DNA from: Elusimicrobiota bacterium
Lineage (GTDB): Bacteria; Elusimicrobiota; Elusimicrobia; Elusimicrobiales; Elusimicrobiaceae
Reading direction: 5' to 3'
Length of the DNA: 11,929 nt
NCBI GenBank assembly: GCA_023393825.1
Contig: JAEXBW010000110.1
Span: forward strand, 1 to 11,929
Positions 11,875 through 11,929 of this stretch are shown piece after piece (positions within the stretch are counted from its first letter, which is position 1; the number at the start of each line of letters is the position of its first letter). The translations under genes and the position numbers were made by a program. The notes below the pieces were generated by a model. The model was not told where the DNA came from. It searched no databases and saw only the letters and a list, made by a program, of their open reading frames with translations.

Positions 11875-11929
11875 AGATTTCTTCTACTTGGCGTGGTAAG
11901 GCTAGCAATTTGTTATCTTTGGGTTATTT

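Noticed and set aside
11908..11918. GGCTAGCAATTT near the window end resembles GGCTAGCAAATTT at 1671.
   Set aside because: The shared word is short and the flanks differ; the window ends too soon to show a repeat.
1..11929. Search for tRNA, rRNA, CRISPR repeats and transposase genes.
   Set aside because: No T-arm plus acceptor pairing, no regularly spaced repeats and no transposase or integrase motifs were seen by eye.

Overview
The window looks like a chromosomal stretch from a diderm (outer-membrane) bacterium of moderate GC with a fermentative, sugar-importing lifestyle. The evidence is two secreted beta-barrel-type proteins, a lipoprotein GH3 enzyme, a PTS sugar permease and strong AAGGAGG-type ribosome binding sites. 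A gut-associated lineage such as Elusimicrobiota would fit, but the sequence alone does not prove it. No rRNA, tRNA, CRISPR array or transposase gene was seen.

Layout, left to right. (1) 1-1649, + strand: the 3' end of nrdA and all of nrdB, an aerobic-type (class Ia-like) ribonucleotide reductase operon. (2) 1650-2207: a non-coding region with a long imperfect inverted repeat, a strong bidirectional terminator, and a compact candidate small-RNA gene. That gene has a TTGACA-N17-TATCCT promoter, a 22-pair hairpin at the predicted 5' end, a second hairpin with a U-rich loop, and a terminal hairpin followed by T6. (3) 2208-3557, - strand: glnA, a GSI-alpha type glutamine synthetase, preceded by a structured 5' region (3558-4020) with its own promoter-like sequence, several hairpins and a premature intrinsic terminator. 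That region is either a second small RNA or a glnA attenuator. (4) 4095-5471, - strand: two tandem paralogous outer-membrane beta-barrel-like proteins, each followed by an identical 27-bp palindromic element whose arms also occur after glnA. (5) 5587-8693, + strand: a nagZ-like GH3 beta-N-acetylhexosaminidase predicted to be a lipoprotein, then a ptsG-like EIICB permease whose leader carries a terminator directly before the ribosome binding site. (6) 8811-10236, - strand: an AT-rich AbiEi/AbiEii toxin-antitoxin pair with an operator-like inverted repeat on its promoter and a 13-bp tandem duplication at the gene junction. (7) 10626-11720, + strand: a KamA-like radical SAM protein lacking residues expected for lysine 2,3-aminomutase, followed by a strongly structured 3' region and a terminator.

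The protein genes are mostly ordinary housekeeping and nutrient functions: dNTP synthesis, ammonium assimilation, amino-sugar release and sugar uptake. The most unusual content is outside them: two promoter-to-terminator RNA candidates flanking glnA, a candidate attenuator before ptsG, a repeated palindrome family, and the AbiE junction, where loss of one 13-bp repeat copy would fuse antitoxin and toxin in frame. No function has been shown for any of these; they are read from sequence only.
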